From NCBI GenBank assembly GCA_015488935.1, contig WFMU01000510.1, positions 1-5,655 of the forward strand: DNA of 5,655 bases, in the 5' to 3' direction. The stretch is from Flavobacteriaceae bacterium. GTDB lineage: Bacteria > Bacteroidota > Bacteroidia > Flavobacteriales > Flavobacteriaceae. The position numbers and the translations under genes are program-made. The first letter of the stretch is position 1, and every line of letters begins with the position of its first letter. The notes beneath the pieces were generated by a model that was given only the letters and a program-made list of their open reading frames with translations, did not search any database and had not been told where the DNA came from. Below are positions 5,062-5,655 of this stretch, in pieces.

Positions 5062-5655
5062 TTACTTAGTTTCGTCAATGTGGATAATCTCTTTTTTTAC
5101 TTTTCCTTTTTTGTCCGTTTTATGCCCTTCATAACAATTAATTATAGCATTTACAATTTGTAAATCGCTGGCTTTTCTTATAAAACGCCTAGAGTAATTA
5201 CAATCTTTTAAAAAATCATGTAACTCATCGCGACTCATATTAAGATATTCTAGCATAACTTCACGATCAAAATTTTGTTCCATAATCTCTTTTAGATTAT
5301 CATCTTTACGAAGTTGCTTTAATTTTTTCATTTCCTTCGATTTTTTCCCTAATTTTTGGTACCAGAAATCAACAGGATTAAAAACAGCAGCAAGTGGCGA
5401 ATCGTAATTACGAGATTGTGGTCTTCCAACTTCAAAAGCTTGTGCTAAACCATTAATATGAATTCTTGTTGGTGTACTTTCGGGAACATGTTTTGCATCA
5501 ATAGCCAAAACACCAACTAAATTATGAGCCCTTACTTTTACCTCTTTAATTTCAATAATTTTTGGATGAATGGCAATTTCAATTTTATTATTTTTAAGTA
5601 AATCATTGGTAACTTTTAATTTTATCGATTCATAACCAATATAAGAGATATGCAG
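5062..5655 (-). CDS. CarboxypepD_reg-like domain protein, N-terminus outside the window
   Basis: The frame is open from the right edge to TAA 5064-5062, giving 197 residues; the true start is beyond 5655. An internal TTG at 5508 could be mistaken for a start, but the 49 codons before it are clearly coding. They read LHISYIGYESIKLKV, a spacer, then IHPKIIEIKEVKV, matching the second half of the carboxypeptidase regulatory-like (CarboxypepD_reg-like) beta-sandwich, whose hallmark is F/ISYIGY followed by LxEVxV. The rest is a C-terminal part seen in such Bacteroidetes proteins: the segment PLAAVFNPVDFWYQKLGKK (fragment residues 87-105), then a very basic helix, then EQNFDREVMLEYLNMSRDEL and a segment around NYSRRFIRKASDLQIVNAII. 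Such proteins are normally exported to the periplasm or envelope, but the signal peptide region is not in view. The function is unknown. It ends 5 bp from the stop of the aminotransferase, with no hairpin between them. Confidence 0.85.
   Translation of the reverse strand: MHISYIGYESIKLKVTNDLLKNNKIEIAIHPKIIEIKEVKVRAHNLVGVLAIDAKHVPESTPTRIHINGLAQAFEVGRPQSRNYDSPLAAVFNPVDFWYQKLGKKSKEMKKLKQLRKDDNLKEIMEQNFDREVMLEYLNMSRDELHDFLKDCNYSRRFIRKASDLQIVNAIINCYEGHKTDKKGKVKKEIIHIDETK

Noticed and set aside
5506..5508. TTG as the start of the minus-strand gene ending at 5062
   Set aside because: The 49 codons upstream to the window edge are open and encode recognisable CarboxypepD_reg-like sequence, so the gene continues beyond the window.
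1..5655. CRISPR array or phage/defence operon
   Set aside because: No regularly spaced repeats, cas genes, capsid, integrase or multi-gene defence cassette is visible; the only direct repeat is the two-copy 18-bp unit at 151-186.

Overview
The window is AT-rich (roughly 70% A+T by eye) with A-rich, Shine-Dalgarno-poor gene leaders. The clearest promoter, for a tRNA, has the Bacteroidetes form TTG-N19-TAnnTTTG. The START-like protein, the class IV aminotransferase and the CarboxypepD_reg-like protein have the look of families common in Flavobacteriia. I therefore read it as chromosomal DNA of a flavobacterium or close relative in the Bacteroidota; the species cannot be told.

Layout. Positions 1-124 hold the C-terminal end of an unidentified gene entering from the left. 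Positions 125-823 are a gene-poor gap with an 18-bp tandem duplication and a perfect 12-bp hairpin. Positions 824-2188 encode a 454-residue soluble, largely helical coiled-coil protein with an acidic tail, closed by a clear intrinsic terminator (2200-2234). Positions 2287-2487 encode a shortened ParD-type antitoxin with no ParE toxin beside it. Positions 2692-3087 encode a small stand-alone nucleoside 2-deoxyribosyltransferase-like protein. Positions about 3140-3598 carry coding-like but unsupported reading frames on both strands, probably gene debris, running up to a tRNA-Met(CAT) gene on the minus strand (3601-3674).

Right of the tRNA the sequence looks like conserved housekeeping DNA. A START-like domain protein (3838-4221) and a class IV aminotransferase (4232-5056) form a tight two-gene unit. 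A CarboxypepD_reg-like protein on the minus strand (5062-5655, N-terminus outside the window) converges on it with only 5 bp between the stop codons.

How the parts relate. The stretch from the terminator at 2234 to the tRNA at 3601 looks like a small accessory or decaying island: an orphan antitoxin, a lone nucleotide-fold enzyme and gene remnants next to a tRNA. I do not see a complete new multi-gene system. The least explained intact gene is the coiled-coil protein at 824-2188.
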